Positions 63,490-64,000 of a stretch of DNA of 64,000 bases are shown here, piece by piece. A program made the position numbers and the translations under genes. Positions within the stretch are counted from its first letter, which is position 1; every line of letters begins with the position of its first letter. Location of the stretch: the NCBI GenBank assembly GCA_016721085.1, contig JADKJI010000063.1, positions 339,790 through 403,789 on the forward strand, in the 5' to 3' direction. The DNA comes from Chitinophagaceae bacterium. GTDB lineage: Bacteria; Bacteroidota; Bacteroidia; Chitinophagales; Chitinophagaceae. Under the pieces are notes generated by a model. That model was not told the origin of the DNA and made no database searches. It saw only the letters and a program-made list of their open reading frames with translations.

Positions 63490-64000
63490 ATTGTGCTTAT
63501 TACAGGTATATAATCCAGGAAAGTATTGACAATCCACCACCTTACAGAGCGTTATTCAATTAAGTCCTTTTTCTTACTAATTGTATAAAACAATCATTAA
63601 CCTTGTTATTTCCAGTTTTCAAAACTTCCGAAGTAGCATCTGTCAGTTTTATTACTAGCTCGGGATCACCTTCCCTCAAGTCATCAAGAAAAATTCGCAA
63701 ACGGATAAATAAAAGCTGAAATAGCCTTATTAGCACTTTTAAGTAACACCACCCTTCCATTGGCCACTATGCTCAAACTATCACTCTTTGAGCTGTATCA
63801 TGAGCATAAAAATTAAGAAATACTGCCACCGAATCCTCCTTAGTTAGAATGTTTTTTATACCGCAACTCCATTTGTCCATATTTTACTCCACTCAAGTCT
63901 TAGAACTTAGCCAATTATACAGGATGAACCGCATTGTCGTACACTTCTTCGCATTTAAGTTCTTTAACCTTGGCTGGATAATTGAAGCAATCATTCGACT
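63490..64000 (-). pseudogene. Unidentified decayed coding remains
   Basis: Short coding-like pieces on the minus strand (NYPAKVKELKCEEVYDNAVH near the edge, LRIFLDDLREGDPELVIKLT at ~63650-63710) are separated by stops. They may be another lipoprotein related to the previous one; no family is recognised. Confidence 0.35.

Overview
The window reads as chromosome from a Bacteroidota bacterium, most likely family Chitinophagaceae (inferred from gene content and style, not from a marker tree). Support comes from SusC/SusD and TonB-linked receptors, a type IX secretion sorting tail, promoters with the Bacteroidota -7 element TAnnTTTG, an atpB-E-F-H-A order with a long N-terminal extension on subunit a, and DUF-type lipoproteins. 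No tRNA, rRNA, CRISPR array, insertion sequence or phage gene was recognised.

Layout. 1-1401: 5' part of an RCC1-repeat exported protein. 1.4-2.9 kb: gene-free, repeat-rich, with a nested inverted repeat. 2.9-7.1 kb: ATP synthase operon atpBEFHA (minus). 7.2-8.95 kb: frameshifted ABC exporter. 9.0-11.2 kb: exported protein with a clan-CD-like His/Cys pair. 11.5-13.2 kb: PhoB/PhoR-like two-component system. 13.4-14.5 kb: T9SS cargo protein. 14.5-28.0 kb (minus): FAD oxidoreductase, MFS transporter, PhnX-like HAD, HD oxygenase, TonB receptor, YncE/phosphoesterase fusion and a SusC/SusD pair. 28.2-30.1 kb: PlcP-like phospholipase C plus glycosyltransferase. 30.6-36.2 kb (minus): beta-helix lipoprotein, TonB receptor, OprO/OprP-type porin. 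36.3-38.0 kb: DUF47/PhoU-like protein and Pit transporter. 38.2-41.7 kb: rfbA, galE, a small exported protein and a transketolase C-terminal subunit. 41.8-48.5 kb: tandem WD40-caspase proteins. 48.6-50.5 kb: ECF sigma factor, likely anti-sigma factor and Spy-like sensor. 50.7-51.5 kb: MBL hydrolase. 51.8-58.0 kb: mreBCD-mrdA-rodA cell-shape operon (minus). 59-62.3 kb: MFS transporter, broken tryptophan dioxygenase, DUF4386 protein. 62.4-64 kb: badly decayed thioredoxin-lipoprotein remains.

The strongest theme is phosphorus. About 27 kb (11.5-38 kb) can be read as a phosphate-starvation island: sensing (PhoBR-like), outer-membrane uptake (SusCD, two TonB receptors, phosphate porin), phosphonate breakdown, surface phosphoesterase, phospholipid replacement (PlcP plus glycosyltransferase) and inner-membrane phosphate import (Pit plus DUF47). 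Four promoters inside it carry T(G/A)TTA-type hexamers repeated every 11 bp. In all four the repeats sit at 10+11n bp from the -7 element and no -33 element is visible, as expected for a PhoB-like activator. This regulon is inferred from sequence only.

An unusual number of otherwise normal genes are broken by single indels or in-frame stops (ABC exporter, phoR, HD oxygenase, TonB receptor, phosphoesterase, plcP, porin, second WD40-caspase, rodA, kynA). Because rodA and other core genes are hit, sequence or assembly error is at least as likely as true pseudogenes. Intergenic spaces are packed with dispersed palindromic repeat families, some of which supply the last codons of neighbouring genes.
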